Assembly: GCF_013393945.1 (NCBI RefSeq)
Contig: NZ_CP040297.1
Location: 372,001 to 436,000, forward strand
DNA length: 64,000 bases
Source: Nostoc sp. TCL26-01
GTDB lineage: Bacteria; Cyanobacteriota; Cyanobacteriia; Cyanobacteriales; Nostocaceae
Direction: 5' to 3'
In this document: positions 37,710 to 47,461 of the stretch, piece by piece
Position numbering within the stretch: position 1 is the stretch's first letter
Layout of the letters: each line of letters starts with the position of its first letter
Notes under the pieces: model-generated
What the model was told of the DNA's origin: nothing
Seen by the model: only the letters and a program-made list of their open reading frames with translations
Database searches by the model: none
Program-made: the position numbers and the translations under genes

Positions 37710-38357
37710 ATGATTCATCAAATTAACGGTTCAGATGCTTGCCATTCTGTAGGATCGCAAATGGAATTAGAATTATTAGCAGTTTTATTAGAACCAGAGG
37801 ATGCTACCTATCCTTGGAATCCAGCCGATGATGAATCAGCAGTGTATTTTGACGAACTAGAAAGGCAGTTTGCCATCCACGATGTATTGGACGAAGAACT
37901 CACCACTAGATCTGCCACTTTTTATGGGCAGCTAGATACTTTATGGTCAGAAGTTGAAACTTCATCACACTACAATCATACTACAAGTAGTGCAGTTATC
38001 GATCAGCTTCAAGAAAGTTTACCAAAAGCATTTGTATCGAGATTGCCCGAAGGTTGGCTCAATGCCATCGCCAACAAAGCGACGGAGATTTTCACATCAT
38101 CACAATCCCTAGCAGAACAACTAGCCGAGTGTGTCCAAACTGTATTACCCACATGGGCAACAGATGATTTGTCAGTTTTGACTCGACCCTATGCCTACGC
38201 TATGCGTAGCAGCGAACCACAAACCCTAACATCTGTAATTAATAATGTTGAGCATCAAGAATGGGCTAACCTATCAGAAATAGAACAAGCCAAAATTAGT
38301 GTAGCGATCGCCTATTACGTCCTCAGACAACTTGATGACTCCCAACCCGAAGCCTAA
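37710..38357 (+). CDS. Unknown acidic protein of the PP2C/CHAT-FHA cluster
   Basis: A 215-residue acidic, mostly helical protein that I do not recognise. It has an ATG after the strong site AGGAGG. The middle (QLQESLPKAFVSRLPEGWLNAIANKATEIF and LAEQLAECVQTVLPTW) is amphipathic. Near residue 160, RPYAYAMRSSEP is encoded by a short palindromic insert (TACGC-TAT-GCGTA) like dispersed repeats elsewhere. It follows the CHAT-FHA gene on the same strand and ends tail to tail with the FHA-PrsW gene. Confidence 0.7.
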   Translation: MIHQINGSDACHSVGSQMELELLAVLLEPEDATYPWNPADDESAVYFDELERQFAIHDVLDEELTTRSATFYGQLDTLWSEVETSSHYNHTTSSAVIDQLQESLPKAFVSRLPEGWLNAIANKATEIFTSSQSLAEQLAECVQTVLPTWATDDLSVLTRPYAYAMRSSEPQTLTSVINNVEHQEWANLSEIEQAKISVAIAYYVLRQLDDSQPEA

Positions 38358-38631
38358 GTTCTGATCAATTTCCATCTAGTTCAGATAAACAGTGAGTTTT
38401 GCTCACGGTGAATATTTTTATGGGGATTTGACAGAATTTTTATCTCTAACCTTCAAACCTACCCATATCACCATCATCTAACCATAAGTGGATAGCAAAA
38501 TTAACACCATCTATCCTAAGACATAAAAATTACTGAAGAAAGTGATATTGGGGTAACAGTTCATTAGCCTGTGCTGAAATCACAAGTCCATAAAGACTAG
38601 CCTTTAGCGTCTAGCCTCTTCCCCATCCTCT

Positions 38632-39972
38632 TCACTTCGGCCCCAAAAAGCGAGTAGCAAAATTTTGCGATCGCGTTGGTGACAAAGCCCTAGCCTTGAG
38701 AATAGCAGCCATCAAAAAAGCATAAGATAACACCCCAACAACCACCAACAATAAATTATTACTGTGTCCGGCTGTATTCCATAAAGCGTGAAGTGCGGCA
38801 GCGCTGAGATAGCCAACGGCCAAAATCTGCTTGGCATAACGAGGTTTGAGAGCAGCTAACCCGATAAAATATCCCAGATAACCGCTATAAGCCATATGTC
38901 CGGCAGGCAAACCCAAAATCCTGGCAATCAAAACTTGCAAACCTACTTCTGTACCTGCTTGGAGAGATGCAGCTGGTACATATTGTCCTAAAGTTTCCAG
39001 CAAAGTAAAGCCAACAGCCGAAGCCGTCCCCAACAGAATACCGTCCAAAGGTTCCCAAACACCGATTCGTTCTCGCCAAGGAGAAGGTAATCCCAAAGCA
39101 ATCAGATACGCTCCCAATATTGGTAAAGCTTTGAGTAATTCCTCCATCAACCCAGCACCAAAAAAGTATCCCACAAATAATTCTGTGAGGCTGTTGATAG
39201 GCTGATCGATAGGTGGTACGCTACCAGGAAGGACTTCTCGAAAAATATAGATAAATAAATTTAATAGGGGACTGAGCAAAATTAGAGTTGTACACAAAGC
39301 TGCACTCACTAATACCCACCAAGGCTTAGGTTTACCACAAAGTTGGTAAATAAAGTAATATGCAGCTAAGGCTATGTAAGTTGCCACGATCACTTGATTA
39401 ACCTGGGGCTGACCGACGGTGGCAAACATTAGCACCACAAATACTACAGTGAGCATTCCTGGGACAAGGTAAGCTTTGCTAGTTAAATCCTTACCGGTAG
39501 AAATAATCGGGAAAAGTTGAGTGAAGCTGATAGAGTCTGGCTTGGATGGGGTTTGCTGTTTTGCCGAAGTTAAGGGTGTACCTTGGTTAGTAATCACCGT
39601 TGGTTGAGCTGCAACTGCATACTCAAACAGGAACTGTGGCCCATCAGCACCCAAAGAAATGCGATCGCCTGGGTGTAATTCCTGACATCCATATAAACGC
39701 TGCTCATTTAAATAAGTGCCATTAGCACTATTCAAATCACAAAGCACCCAACTAAAAGTGTTATCTACAGATGAAGCGACGGGACGAACCACAGCATGAC
39801 GACGGGATACCATCCGATACATCATGGCATCTAAGACAACTTGACAGCTAGGATCACGACCAATTACTACTTCTTTACTGGTAAGCGAGTAGCGAGATTC
39901 CGACCCAAATGCTGCTCCATTACCAGACACCAGCCGCAGAAAAGCATTATGTCTTGCGTTTTTGCCTGTCAT
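38632..39972 (-). CDS. FHA-PrsW intramembrane protease fusion
   Basis: The 446-residue protein has an N-terminal FHA domain (VVIGRDPSCQVVLDAMMYRMVSRRHAVVRP, then DLNSANGTYLN) and about eight membrane helices that carry the PrsW/CAAX-protease-like motifs: MEELLKALP, VGFTLLETLG, AGHMAYSGYLGYFIG and AALHALWNT. PrsW proteases cut anti-sigma factors and other membrane proteins with conserved glutamates and histidines. Fusion with FHA suggests recruitment of phosphothreonine-tagged substrates or self-control. ATG at 39972 is preferred over the TTG at 39993. It faces the PP2C/CHAT-FHA genes from the opposite strand. Confidence 0.88.
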   Translation of the reverse strand: MTGKNARHNAFLRLVSGNGAAFGSESRYSLTSKEVVIGRDPSCQVVLDAMMYRMVSRRHAVVRPVASSVDNTFSWVLCDLNSANGTYLNEQRLYGCQELHPGDRISLGADGPQFLFEYAVAAQPTVITNQGTPLTSAKQQTPSKPDSISFTQLFPIISTGKDLTSKAYLVPGMLTVVFVVLMFATVGQPQVNQVIVATYIALAAYYFIYQLCGKPKPWWVLVSAALCTTLILLSPLLNLFIYIFREVLPGSVPPIDQPINSLTELFVGYFFGAGLMEELLKALPILGAYLIALGLPSPWRERIGVWEPLDGILLGTASAVGFTLLETLGQYVPAASLQAGTEVGLQVLIARILGLPAGHMAYSGYLGYFIGLAALKPRYAKQILAVGYLSAAALHALWNTAGHSNNLLLVVVGVLSYAFLMAAILKARALSPTRSQNFATRFLGPK

Positions 39973-40326
39973 CGAGTTAGAGTATCTCTCCAAACTAATT
40001 CACAAAATACCTTGCCAGTTGGAACTAACCTCAGCCACACCAACAGCAGCATTAAATACACTATAGCTTCACTTCCTGCGAATAATTTTAAATTTTACTC
40101 ACAGAAAATTTAAATTTGTTTTCTCTAATTGTGACAACTATTCTCACTACAAAAAGTATTCTTTGTACGTTATTTATAAGATATTGCAATTCTCAGCTAA
40201 TGATCATCAATAATATGTACAACAATTGAACAAATTTTTAGTATAAAATCCCTATTGAATTTCTGAAAAACCCAGTACAACTCAAATAACCTTCTTCCCT
40301 ATTGCCTATTGCCTATTGCCTATTGC
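39973..40326. other. AT-rich gap with CCTATTG heptamer repeats
   Basis: The upstream region of the FHA-PrsW gene. From 40295 on, about six CCTATTG heptamers run into the 3' end of the cyclase gene. No gene seen. Confidence 0.55.
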
Positions 40327-40340
40327 CTATTGCCTATTCC
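40295..40340. repeat. CCTATTG heptamer tandem repeat
   Basis: Six to seven copies of the heptamer CCTATTG stand in a row and overlap the last codons of the cyclase gene at 40327, which therefore ends in the repeat-coded residues GNRQ. A degenerate series of the reverse type (CAATAGG) stands after grxC at 47331-47370. Confidence 0.85.
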
Positions 40341-41637
40341 CTTCTCCCCTATTCCCCTTGAGTAAATAAGTCATCATTTCCCCTTTACCCTTGACCTGAA
40401 TCATCCCTCGTTCTTCTAACAGATACTTATCTTGGAGCAAAGCATAGGTTGTTTGACAAACCTGGATACTACCTGCTATCCCGTGTGATTCCATTCTACT
40501 GGCAGTATTGACTGTATCCCCCCAAAGATCATAAGCAAACTTTTTCAGTCCTATCACTCCTGCTACCACTGGCCCTGTACTAATGCCAATGCGGATACGA
40601 AAGTACTGATTATTGGACTGATTGAACTGAGTGAGGGCATTTTGCATATCTAGAGCCATATTGGCAATAGCGATCGCATGATCATCATGGTAGTTAGGTA
40701 AGCCGGCAACTGCCATATAAGCATCCCCAATTGTTTTAATTTTCTCCACACCATGACGTTCTGCTAATTCGTCAAATAAACAGAATATTTTATTTAGTAA
40801 TTCTACTAGTATCGCTGGTGATATCCGAGATGATAGTTCTGTAAAACCAACAATATCGGCAAATAAAACTGTGACTTCATGAAAACTGTTAGCAATAGTA
40901 GTATGTTGCTGTTTTAATTGTTCAGCAATTACCTCAGGGAAGATATTTAATAATAATTTCTCTGATTGTTGTTGGGCAATTTCTAGTTCTTTACTCGCTT
41001 TGAATTCCTGTTTTTTTAGTTGTTCATATAAAAAAACGGAGATTACACAAATAGCACAAGTCCAAAATAAATATAATCCTTGTTCTATATAAAAATTAAT
41101 AGGATATTCTAAAATAGGTCGATAAATCGTAAATAATAATAAATAACAAATAATGGTTCCCACCTGGGATATTAAGTGCATTCGCCACAGCACAGGCATA
41201 ATTGTTGCTTGAGTCAAAAACATGAGACTCCACAGACCGATCCTGGGTTCTAAGTTGTTAAATATCAAGGCTATATCAATTTGTACAGCACAAGTTACAG
41301 ACCAACATAAACTCAGAAAAATTAGGTCAGGAAAACGATAACCTATAGAAGTTTTACATAAAATCCCACAAATTAAAATAAATATTTCTACAATAAAACC
41401 AATTTTCAAAGCTTGCATTTTTCCTTCTGGGTATGGATTAGTCCAGAGAAAATATGCAATGATAGTGACACCAGCTAATAACATAATCAAAGTCTGTAAT
41501 CGCAGACGTTTAAGCATAAAGCGGTGGCGCTGTTCTTTATAAGACTTTTCCTGGTTGTGTTGCTGTTGCCAGTCAGGCTGTCGATGATTGATCAGTGCAT
41601 CTAGTTGAGTTTTGTTAGGCTGATTGAGATGAATCAT
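40327..41637 (-). CDS. Class III adenylate cyclase, membrane-bound
   Basis: The 436-residue protein has about six membrane helices in residues 48-205, a short coiled coil (EFKASKELEIAQQQSEKLLLNIFP) and a class III nucleotide cyclase domain (about 245-430). It shows the metal aspartates (LFADIVGFTELSS and KIKTIGDAYMAVAG), the purine-binding Lys in KIKTIG and Asp in FAYDLWGD, and the NTASRM motif; this set favours ATP, so cAMP is the expected product. Nothing in the membrane part reveals its signal. The last residues are encoded by a heptamer repeat. Confidence 0.92.
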   Translation of the reverse strand: MIHLNQPNKTQLDALINHRQPDWQQQHNQEKSYKEQRHRFMLKRLRLQTLIMLLAGVTIIAYFLWTNPYPEGKMQALKIGFIVEIFILICGILCKTSIGYRFPDLIFLSLCWSVTCAVQIDIALIFNNLEPRIGLWSLMFLTQATIMPVLWRMHLISQVGTIICYLLLFTIYRPILEYPINFYIEQGLYLFWTCAICVISVFLYEQLKKQEFKASKELEIAQQQSEKLLLNIFPEVIAEQLKQQHTTIANSFHEVTVLFADIVGFTELSSRISPAILVELLNKIFCLFDELAERHGVEKIKTIGDAYMAVAGLPNYHDDHAIAIANMALDMQNALTQFNQSNNQYFRIRIGISTGPVVAGVIGLKKFAYDLWGDTVNTASRMESHGIAGSIQVCQTTYALLQDKYLLEERGMIQVKGKGEMMTYLLKGNRGEGNRQ

Positions 41638-41860
41638 GATTCAGAATTGAGCTTTTGCTATTATTTTTTTGCAGCAAGATAAATAGATTCCCCTATCAAA
41701 AATAAGCAGTAACTTGCTACATAGTTGAGTCACTGAAAAACCTGACCATATTAACGAATTATTCTGTTGGGGAAGAACGAAACCTGCCAGAACATTTTCC
41801 ATGTTTAGCACTTTTACCCAGTTTGGCAGCAGTGTAATTACTAGAGAGAGATAAGTTTAC

Positions 41861-42322
41861 TCAGTTAACTAGACTTTTAAGCGGCAAAGTGTCTTCAGGA
41901 AAGGCAAATTTAATTAAGCTGACTAATTGACTCCAATTGTGTAACTCTTCTTCTGAGGACGCTTGCCAAAACTCATTGACAAAAAATTCTGCCCACCATG
42001 ATGGAGCTTGCTGGCGGTAAACACCATCGTGATTTTTACGCCATCGCTTGCGCCACTTGATAAAGTCTCTTGTTGTTGGTGCTTGTACTCCCACAATGGG
42101 CGGAAAATCGGCATAGCTAACAAAGCTACTTACACCCTTGGCGTGGACATAAACTACATATCGCCAACATTCCACGGTGTAGATATCATCAAAAGCAATG
42201 CGGAACATCAAACAAATTGCTTCTTCTGTGACAAATCGTGCTAGTGGGTGAGGAGTAAACGATTTGTGAATAATTTTTGATGCGCGGATGGCAAGCGCTT
42301 TACCCTGGAGTGATGATACCAT
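41861..42322 (-). CDS. Protein of unknown function
   Basis: A 153-residue protein that I cannot assign, Trp-rich and basic in the middle (TTRDFIKWRKRWRKNHDGVYRQQAPSWWAEFFVNEFW). A stretch before it (ICLMFRIAFDDIYTVECWRYVVYVHA) looks like a buried strand/helix core. It is divergent from the XRE regulator gene, with AAAGATGATTCTCGT repeats in the shared upstream region. Confidence 0.6.
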   Translation of the reverse strand: MVSSLQGKALAIRASKIIHKSFTPHPLARFVTEEAICLMFRIAFDDIYTVECWRYVVYVHAKGVSSFVSYADFPPIVGVQAPTTRDFIKWRKRWRKNHDGVYRQQAPSWWAEFFVNEFWQASSEEELHNWSQLVSLIKFAFPEDTLPLKSLVN

Positions 42323-42329
42323 AAAAGAT

Positions 42330-42397
42330 AATTCTCGTGAAAAAAAAGATGATTCTCGTAAAGAAAGATGATTCTTCTAAAAAAAGATGATTTTTGA
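42330..42397. repeat. AAAGATGATT direct repeats
   Basis: Three or four copies of AAAAGATGATTCT(C/T) separated by A-runs stand in the region between the unknown gene and the XRE regulator; the spacing near 20-22 bases could serve protein binding on one DNA face. Confidence 0.6.
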
Positions 42398-42534
42398 ATA
42401 GAGAGGATTCGAGGTTTCTCCGAGATGCCTATTGTAAATTTAGCGATCGCTCTTCAGTTTCCTAGGCCGGGGAGTGATCGTTTTATATGATACAATAAAT
42501 CGACGACTCATACAAGTCATCGATAGTAAAGATT

Positions 42535-42747
42535 ATGGGAATGATTCGCCTCAAGATTCGAGAGTACGCTGCCCAAAAGGGTTGGACGTTGAAAGAAGTA
42601 TCTGACCGTTCTGGTGTAGTTTACAGCACTCTGAGAACCTATGCGCGATCGCCTGGATTGGCAACTGTGGATTTTACGGCGATTCAGAAGCTAGCAAAAA
42701 CCTTTGATGTGATGATTGAAGAGTTAGTTGAGGTTGTCCAGGAATGA
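42535..42747 (+). CDS. XRE-family helix-turn-helix protein
   Basis: A 70-residue single-domain DNA-binding protein of the Cro/CI type: LKIREYAAQKGWTLKEVSDRSGVVYSTLRTYARSPGLATVDFTAIQKLAKTFDVMIEELVE. Such small proteins are often antitoxins or phage-like regulators. No toxin gene is beside it on this strand; the unknown protein at 41861-42322 is divergent. It ends about 50 bases from the convergent YciI gene. Confidence 0.85.
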   Translation: MGMIRLKIREYAAQKGWTLKEVSDRSGVVYSTLRTYARSPGLATVDFTAIQKLAKTFDVMIEELVEVVQE

Positions 42748-42800
42748 ATGATAGTTTGGTGGTAGCGATCGTTTTTAGAGCGCTGAGACACCAAGCTTCG

Positions 42801-43070
42801 TTAAATAGCTTGAATCCACTCTTTCACAGAATACTCAGTCCAGATACCATGTTGCCAGTAGGGGTCATTTTCAATCAATTGTCTGACAATGGCTTCGTCT
42901 TCAGCTTCGTAAATTCCAAAGACTTTGGTGACATCTTTAGTAGGGCCGATGGTAATTAAAACGCCAGATGCTTTTTGATTAGCTAATCCATCTAAATGAG
43001 CTTGGCGATAAGGGACACGTTTTTCTAGTACGTCTTCGCAGTAAGTTCCCCAGAGGATGTATTTAGGCAT
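42801..43070 (-). CDS. YciI-family protein
   Basis: An 89-residue ferredoxin-like-fold protein with the YciI/muconolactone-isomerase pattern: PKYILWGTYCEDVLEKRVPYRQAHLDGL, GVLITIGP and FGIYEAEDEAIVRQLIENDPYWQHGIWTEYSVKEW. The conserved His/Asp pair (RQAHLD, NDPY) is present. The biochemical role of most family members is not known. pheT lies upstream on the same strand of genes, with 76 bases between them. Confidence 0.87.
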   Translation of the reverse strand: MPKYILWGTYCEDVLEKRVPYRQAHLDGLANQKASGVLITIGPTKDVTKVFGIYEAEDEAIVRQLIENDPYWQHGIWTEYSVKEWIQAI

Positions 43071-43146
43071 AGATATTTAATGCAAAATTCAAACCTAATC
43101 ATAATAGTCAGTGATGAGTCACATATCAACTCATCACTGATGATTG

Positions 43147-45630
43147 TTAACTTCTGAGATTAACACCAAACTTTTCTACTAAAGCTTCACGGACTTTGTT
43201 GTGTACTGGTTCGACTTCGGTGTCGGTGAGAGTGCGATCGCTTGCACGATAAACTAGACGAAAAGCTAAACTTCTCTGTCCTTGGGGGACATTTTCACCG
43301 CGATACTCATCAAATAATTCCACAGACTCCAGTAAACCTTTACCCGCGTGAGTAATGGATTTTTCAATTTCGGCAACGGAAACTTTCACGGGTGCAAAGA
43401 AAGCAATGTCGCGATCGCTGGCTGGGTAAGTGGAGTAAGCTTTGAAGGGAGGAACAAGAATATCATCTTGATCCAAGGCATTCAGTAGCACATCTAAATT
43501 CAACTGGAACAAATAGACAGACTCTGGTAAACCCTTGTCTCGTCGCAATTGGGGGTGGAGTTGTCCAAAAAGCCCTAATCTATTACCGCCAATCCACAAA
43601 GAAGCAGTGCGTCCTGGATGCAAGCGCTCATCACGACGATCTGGTTGATATTCTACCAAGATGCCTAGTTGCTGGAAAACACTTTCTAAAATCCCTTTAG
43701 CTTCAAAGAAAGTTAGGGATTGTTCCCGTCCACCTTTAGCCCACTTGCCGATGGTTCTATCACCACCGATGATACCAGCGATCGCATCCGCTTCTTGCAA
43801 ACCATCTTCTTCTTTCCAGAAAATTCGCCCGATTTCAAAACCATTGAGTGAACCGTTACCTTGTTCTAAGTTGTATTGAAAAGCATCAATCAACCCGGCG
43901 ATTAAATCGGTTCGCAATGCTGAATACTCAGCAAATAATGGGTTACTTAAGACTATTTGTCTATCGTCTCCTGGTTTGACTAAAGAGTAGTGCATCAACT
44001 CTGTCAAACCTTCTGCCCGGAGAGAAGCACGCAACTTGCGGGTTAGTTCTTGATCTACAGGTAAATAACCAGCTTCCGCTTTATCTGGCAGGGTGTCGCA
44101 GAAATTATCATAACCGTAGAGACGAGCGACTTCTTCAATTAAGTCAATTTCTCGTTCTAAATCGCGGTAACGATAGGGTGGTACAGCAACATTCCAAGTC
44201 CCTTCCTCAGTTAGAGTTAGCTGACATCCCAATGCAGTCAGGATTCTTTCTACATCTTTGGCTACTAACTCACCCGTGTCTTCACTGACATTAACTGGCC
44301 CCAATATCTCATTCACCCGATCTAAACGTAAGACAATTGAGCGACTCCAAGTACTAGGATGTGGACGAGTATCTGCCATTTCTTGATGGACAATTATCCC
44401 ACCAGCCAATTCACTAATTAAGGATAAAGCACGGCGATTAGCTATTTCTAATTCTGCTCGATTCACACCACGTTCAAACCTGCCAGAGGCTTCACTGCGT
44501 AACCCGACACTGCGAGCAGAACGACGAATGGCGACTGAATCAAATAACGCCGCCTCTAAAACCAAACTTTGCGTCCCGTCATGAACTTCGGTTTCTTCAC
44601 CCCCCATGACTCCCGCCAAAGCTACGGGTTTTTCGTTGGCAGTAATTAATAAATTTTGTGTTGTTAGGTTGCGAGTTTGTCCATCTAAGGTTTTTAAGGT
44701 TTCCCCCGCGTTGGCAAAACGCACCCCAATTTGTAGAGACGTTGCATTTTGTTGTTGTAGAGACGTTGCATTTTGTTGTTGTAGAGACGTTGCATGCAAC
44801 GTCTCTACGAGGCGATCGCCATCAAAGGCGTGTAACGGTTGTCCCCATTCCAACAACACATAATTAGTAATATCCACCACATTATTAATCGGTCGCACCC
44901 CAGCTGAGAGTAAACGCTGGCGTAACCAATCAGGAGAAGGCGCAATCTTAATCTGTTCGATAACAGTACCAATATAAGCAGGGCAAACTTGTGTATCGCC
45001 AATTTTTAAAGATAACTTTCCTGGACTTTGAGATATTTCTACCTCTCTCGGTTCAGGGATACTTAATTTTGCACCAGTCAAAGCTGCTACTTCCCGCGCA
45101 ATCCCCACCATACTCAAAGCATCAGCCCGGTTAGCAGTGGCAGTAACATCTAAAATTACATCATCCAACCCCAACAAAGGCCGGACATCGCTACCTAAGG
45201 AGAGGTTTTCTTGGGGGAAAATATAAATTCCGTCTATGTCACTAGGTAAACCCAGTTCCTTTAAAGAACAAATCATCCCTTGAGAGGGGACACCCCGCAA
45301 TTTTGCTGGTTTAATCTTTAAGTCAATATTTGGTAAATAAGCTCCCACCGTCGCTACTGGGACGTAAATATCTGCCCGGACATTAGGCGCACCACAGACA
45401 ATATTTAATGTCTCATCTGCACCAATATCCACTTGACATACACTCAACTTATCAGCATTGGGGTGGGGTTGACGCTCCAGCACTCTGCCCACCACAACGC
45501 CATTTGCCCAAGTGCGACGATCTTCTATATCTTCGACTTCAAACCCAGCCATTGTCAGGGTTTGGGCTAATTCTTCTGGTTTAAGTTTTATCTCTACTAG
45601 TTCCCGCAGCCAATTAAGAGAAATACGCAT
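43147..45630 (-). CDS. pheT: Phenylalanyl-tRNA synthetase beta subunit
   Basis: PheT pairs with PheS to charge tRNA-Phe. The 827-residue protein shows the N-terminal [14 protein letters not shown], the tRNA-binding EMAP-like domain ([22 protein letters not shown]), the B3/B4 editing region, the catalytic-like core and the C-terminal anticodon-binding domain ([19 protein letters not shown]). ATG at 45630 fits the family; an in-frame start at 45723 adds 31 unrelated residues. Residues 275-300, between GDRL and [10 protein letters not shown], are encoded by an inserted palindromic repeat (44733-44808), giving three ATSLQ units. pheS is not in this window. Confidence 0.95.
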   Translation of the reverse strand: MRISLNWLRELVEIKLKPEELAQTLTMAGFEVEDIEDRRTWANGVVVGRVLERQPHPNADKLSVCQVDIGADETLNIVCGAPNVRADIYVPVATVGAYLPNIDLKIKPAKLRGVPSQGMICSLKELGLPSDIDGIYIFPQENLSLGSDVRPLLGLDDVILDVTATANRADALSMVGIAREVAALTGAKLSIPEPREVEISQSPGKLSLKIGDTQVCPAYIGTVIEQIKIAPSPDWLRQRLLSAGVRPINNVVDITNYVLLEWGQPLHAFDGDRLVETLHATSLQQQNATSLQQQNATSLQIGVRFANAGETLKTLDGQTRNLTTQNLLITANEKPVALAGVMGGEETEVHDGTQSLVLEAALFDSVAIRRSARSVGLRSEASGRFERGVNRAELEIANRRALSLISELAGGIIVHQEMADTRPHPSTWSRSIVLRLDRVNEILGPVNVSEDTGELVAKDVERILTALGCQLTLTEEGTWNVAVPPYRYRDLEREIDLIEEVARLYGYDNFCDTLPDKAEAGYLPVDQELTRKLRASLRAEGLTELMHYSLVKPGDDRQIVLSNPLFAEYSALRTDLIAGLIDAFQYNLEQGNGSLNGFEIGRIFWKEEDGLQEADAIAGIIGGDRTIGKWAKGGREQSLTFFEAKGILESVFQQLGILVEYQPDRRDERLHPGRTASLWIGGNRLGLFGQLHPQLRRDKGLPESVYLFQLNLDVLLNALDQDDILVPPFKAYSTYPASDRDIAFFAPVKVSVAEIEKSITHAGKGLLESVELFDEYRGENVPQGQRSLAFRLVYRASDRTLTDTEVEPVHNKVREALVEKFGVNLRS
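44733..44808. repeat. GTAGAGACG repeat inserted inside pheT
   Basis: Two direct 24-base units (GTAGAGACGTTGCATTTTG plus TTGTT) are followed by a perfect palindrome with 14-base arms GTAGAGACGTTGCA / TGCAACGTCTCTAC. The whole lies in the pheT frame without a stop codon and belongs to the family found between genes at 10178, 16211, 16276 and 48634. Confidence 0.93.
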
Positions 45631-46134
45631 TGTGCTTGTTTGAGGAATCGTCTTTTGCTTTAATTTTAGGTTGTCTAACTCTAGGCGATCGCCTAAATTC
45701 TCGCTCATCACCAAGATTGACATACCTATTCACCTGAACAATCCTACTACGGTTTGAGAACAGGACTTACGTATACGGGGTGTTAGGGTGTAGGAGTTAG
45801 AGAATTCGCTAGTTGATGAGCGATCGCTCAATTCAGTATTCATACTGTTAATTTGTAAATTTAATGTGAATTTACTCAACCTCTCCTTTACAAATTTTTC
45901 CAAGTGAATCAATAAATAGCTTATTCGTCAAGAGTCACTAGGCATAAGGCTTTCTCTCTCATTTCACACCAGAAAAAGTCTGTAGAGGGGGCAAATTTAC
46001 CTAATCCTGCTTATAGGAAATTTAAAGTTTTTATTGAAGATGTGATGAAAATCTTGTAAACACGTAGACATACAGTACCTTTTGTATTAGATTACGCTTG
46101 GTCTACTTATTGGCGAAATTGGCTTAACTTGCAA
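45631..46134. other. Gap between pheT and the PEP-CTERM-like gene
   Basis: It holds a GGACTTACGTA word near 45772 related to the GGACTTACGCA repeats, a HIP1-type CGATCGC at 45822 and otherwise AT-rich sequence. Short frames here look like chance. It is the common upstream region of two divergent genes. Confidence 0.45.
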
Positions 46135-46920
46135 ATGTTTGTCCAAAAAATCATCTTTAGGTTATCAGCCTTTTACGCATTTGGGATTGGTTTATTTGCT
46201 GTGGTTCCCTCGGCTTCAGCTTTTACTTTTTCCCCAAGCGGAGACAGTGTAACAATCACTGCTGCGGATATCAACAAGTCTTTTAACATTGACTTTAACG
46301 GTAACGTTAGTACACAAAATGTTCAAGGACTCTCATCCACAGCAATTTTTAAATTTCTCGGATTCAATACAGTTGGTAGTGGTGCTAACACCAGAACCGA
46401 AGCAGCGTTTAATATTGACTTAACGAATACATCCAGTAACGGTATTACCTCTAGAACATCTGTTTTAGGTTTTAATACTAGCCTGCCATTGCGGGGAGTT
46501 GGCAGTACCAACACTTCTGGAAACACCAGAACTTCTGGACTGTTTAATCAAGATAGAACTGGTCAACTCCCTAATCAATTTGGCAATCTTGATGTCTGCT
46601 TCCTGAATCGTAATGGTAATGGTGGCAACTGTTCAGGTGGTGGAAATGGTGGTGTCAGTACTGGTGATCCTACTGGTACATTCTCTCCCATCCTCGCCTT
46701 CAATGGTAATATCAACACCTTCACACTAAGTAACTTTGGCGTGCGCTATCAAAGTATTACAGGCACAGGTCTTGGTACTAGCGGTACAGGTAGAGGATTT
46801 TACACACCACCACCACCACCACCCAGAAGAGTATCTGAGCCAGCTACAGTTGCTGCCATCAGTTTATTTGTCTTGGGTGGATTGCAGCTGAAAAAGAAGC
46901 AGCGTTTGTTATCGGTTTAA
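46135..46920 (+). CDS. Secreted PEP-CTERM-like protein
   Basis: The 261-residue protein has a signal peptide (about 1-30, cut after PSASA), a Thr/Asn/Gly-rich beta-type body, a Gly/Asn-rich loop with two Cys (CFLNRNGNGGNC), a run of six prolines and the C-terminal sorting pattern SEPATVAAISLFVLGGLQLKKKQ (SEP motif, membrane helix, basic tail) of PEP-CTERM proteins. These are thought to be cleaved and exported by exosortase-type enzymes. ATG at 46135 is preferred over TTG at 46129. The biological role is unknown; surface or matrix location is inferred. Confidence 0.85.
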   Translation: MFVQKIIFRLSAFYAFGIGLFAVVPSASAFTFSPSGDSVTITAADINKSFNIDFNGNVSTQNVQGLSSTAIFKFLGFNTVGSGANTRTEAAFNIDLTNTSSNGITSRTSVLGFNTSLPLRGVGSTNTSGNTRTSGLFNQDRTGQLPNQFGNLDVCFLNRNGNGGNCSGGGNGGVSTGDPTGTFSPILAFNGNINTFTLSNFGVRYQSITGTGLGTSGTGRGFYTPPPPPPRRVSEPATVAAISLFVLGGLQLKKKQRLLSV

Positions 46921-47058
46921 ATAGAACTATTATTAATTCACAAATCATATGAGGGCGGTAGGAATTCTTTTGCTAATACGAGAGTTCAGCCGTCTTTTTT
47001 ACTAAATTTCTCAAGTAAAGTCTTAAAATTAATAGGTATAAACTAAATTAAAAATCTT

Positions 47059-47331
47059 ATGGCAGCTAAAGTAGAAATTTACACTTGGATGACTTGCCCA
47101 TTTTGCATTCGAGCTAAAGGTTTGCTGAATAAAAAGGGCGTGGAATTTGTGGAGTACAGTATTGATGGTGATGAGGCTGCACGAGCTAAAATGGCCGATA
47201 GAGCTAATGGTAGACGCTCCTTACCACAAATTTTTATCAACGATCGCCATATTGGTGGTTGTGATGATATTCACGCTCTAGAAAGTCAAGGTAAACTGGA
47301 TGAGCTATTAGCAGCTAGCATAAGGGAATAG
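47059..47331 (+). CDS. grxC: Glutaredoxin 3 type
   Basis: A 90-residue dithiol glutaredoxin with the active site C13-P-F-C16, the cis-Pro segment RRSLPQIFIND and the GG-C/D-D motif HIGGCDDIHAL that binds glutathione. It reduces disulfides and mixed glutathione disulfides in the cytoplasm with glutathione. It lies 260 bases upstream of gshB, an arrangement known in other cyanobacteria and functionally sensible. Confidence 0.94.
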   Translation: MAAKVEIYTWMTCPFCIRAKGLLNKKGVEFVEYSIDGDEAARAKMADRANGRRSLPQIFINDRHIGGCDDIHALESQGKLDELLAASIRE

Positions 47332-47461
47332 GCAATAGGCAAATAGACAAATAGGCAATAGGAATAAGGATTGTAGCCTAGTTATTTTTCTTTACATAGT
47401 TTGCTTTTATTGTCCCGACTTACTTTAGATTCCTAGATAAAACTTCTATTTGAGTTTGGAA

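Noticed and set aside
42744-42959. 71-codon plus-strand frame after the XRE gene
   Set aside because: It lies opposite the YciI gene, whose protein motifs are clear, so it is a shadow.
45730-45912. 60-codon minus-strand frame upstream of pheT
   Set aside because: Composition is unlike a protein and it covers a GGACTTACG repeat word; probably chance.
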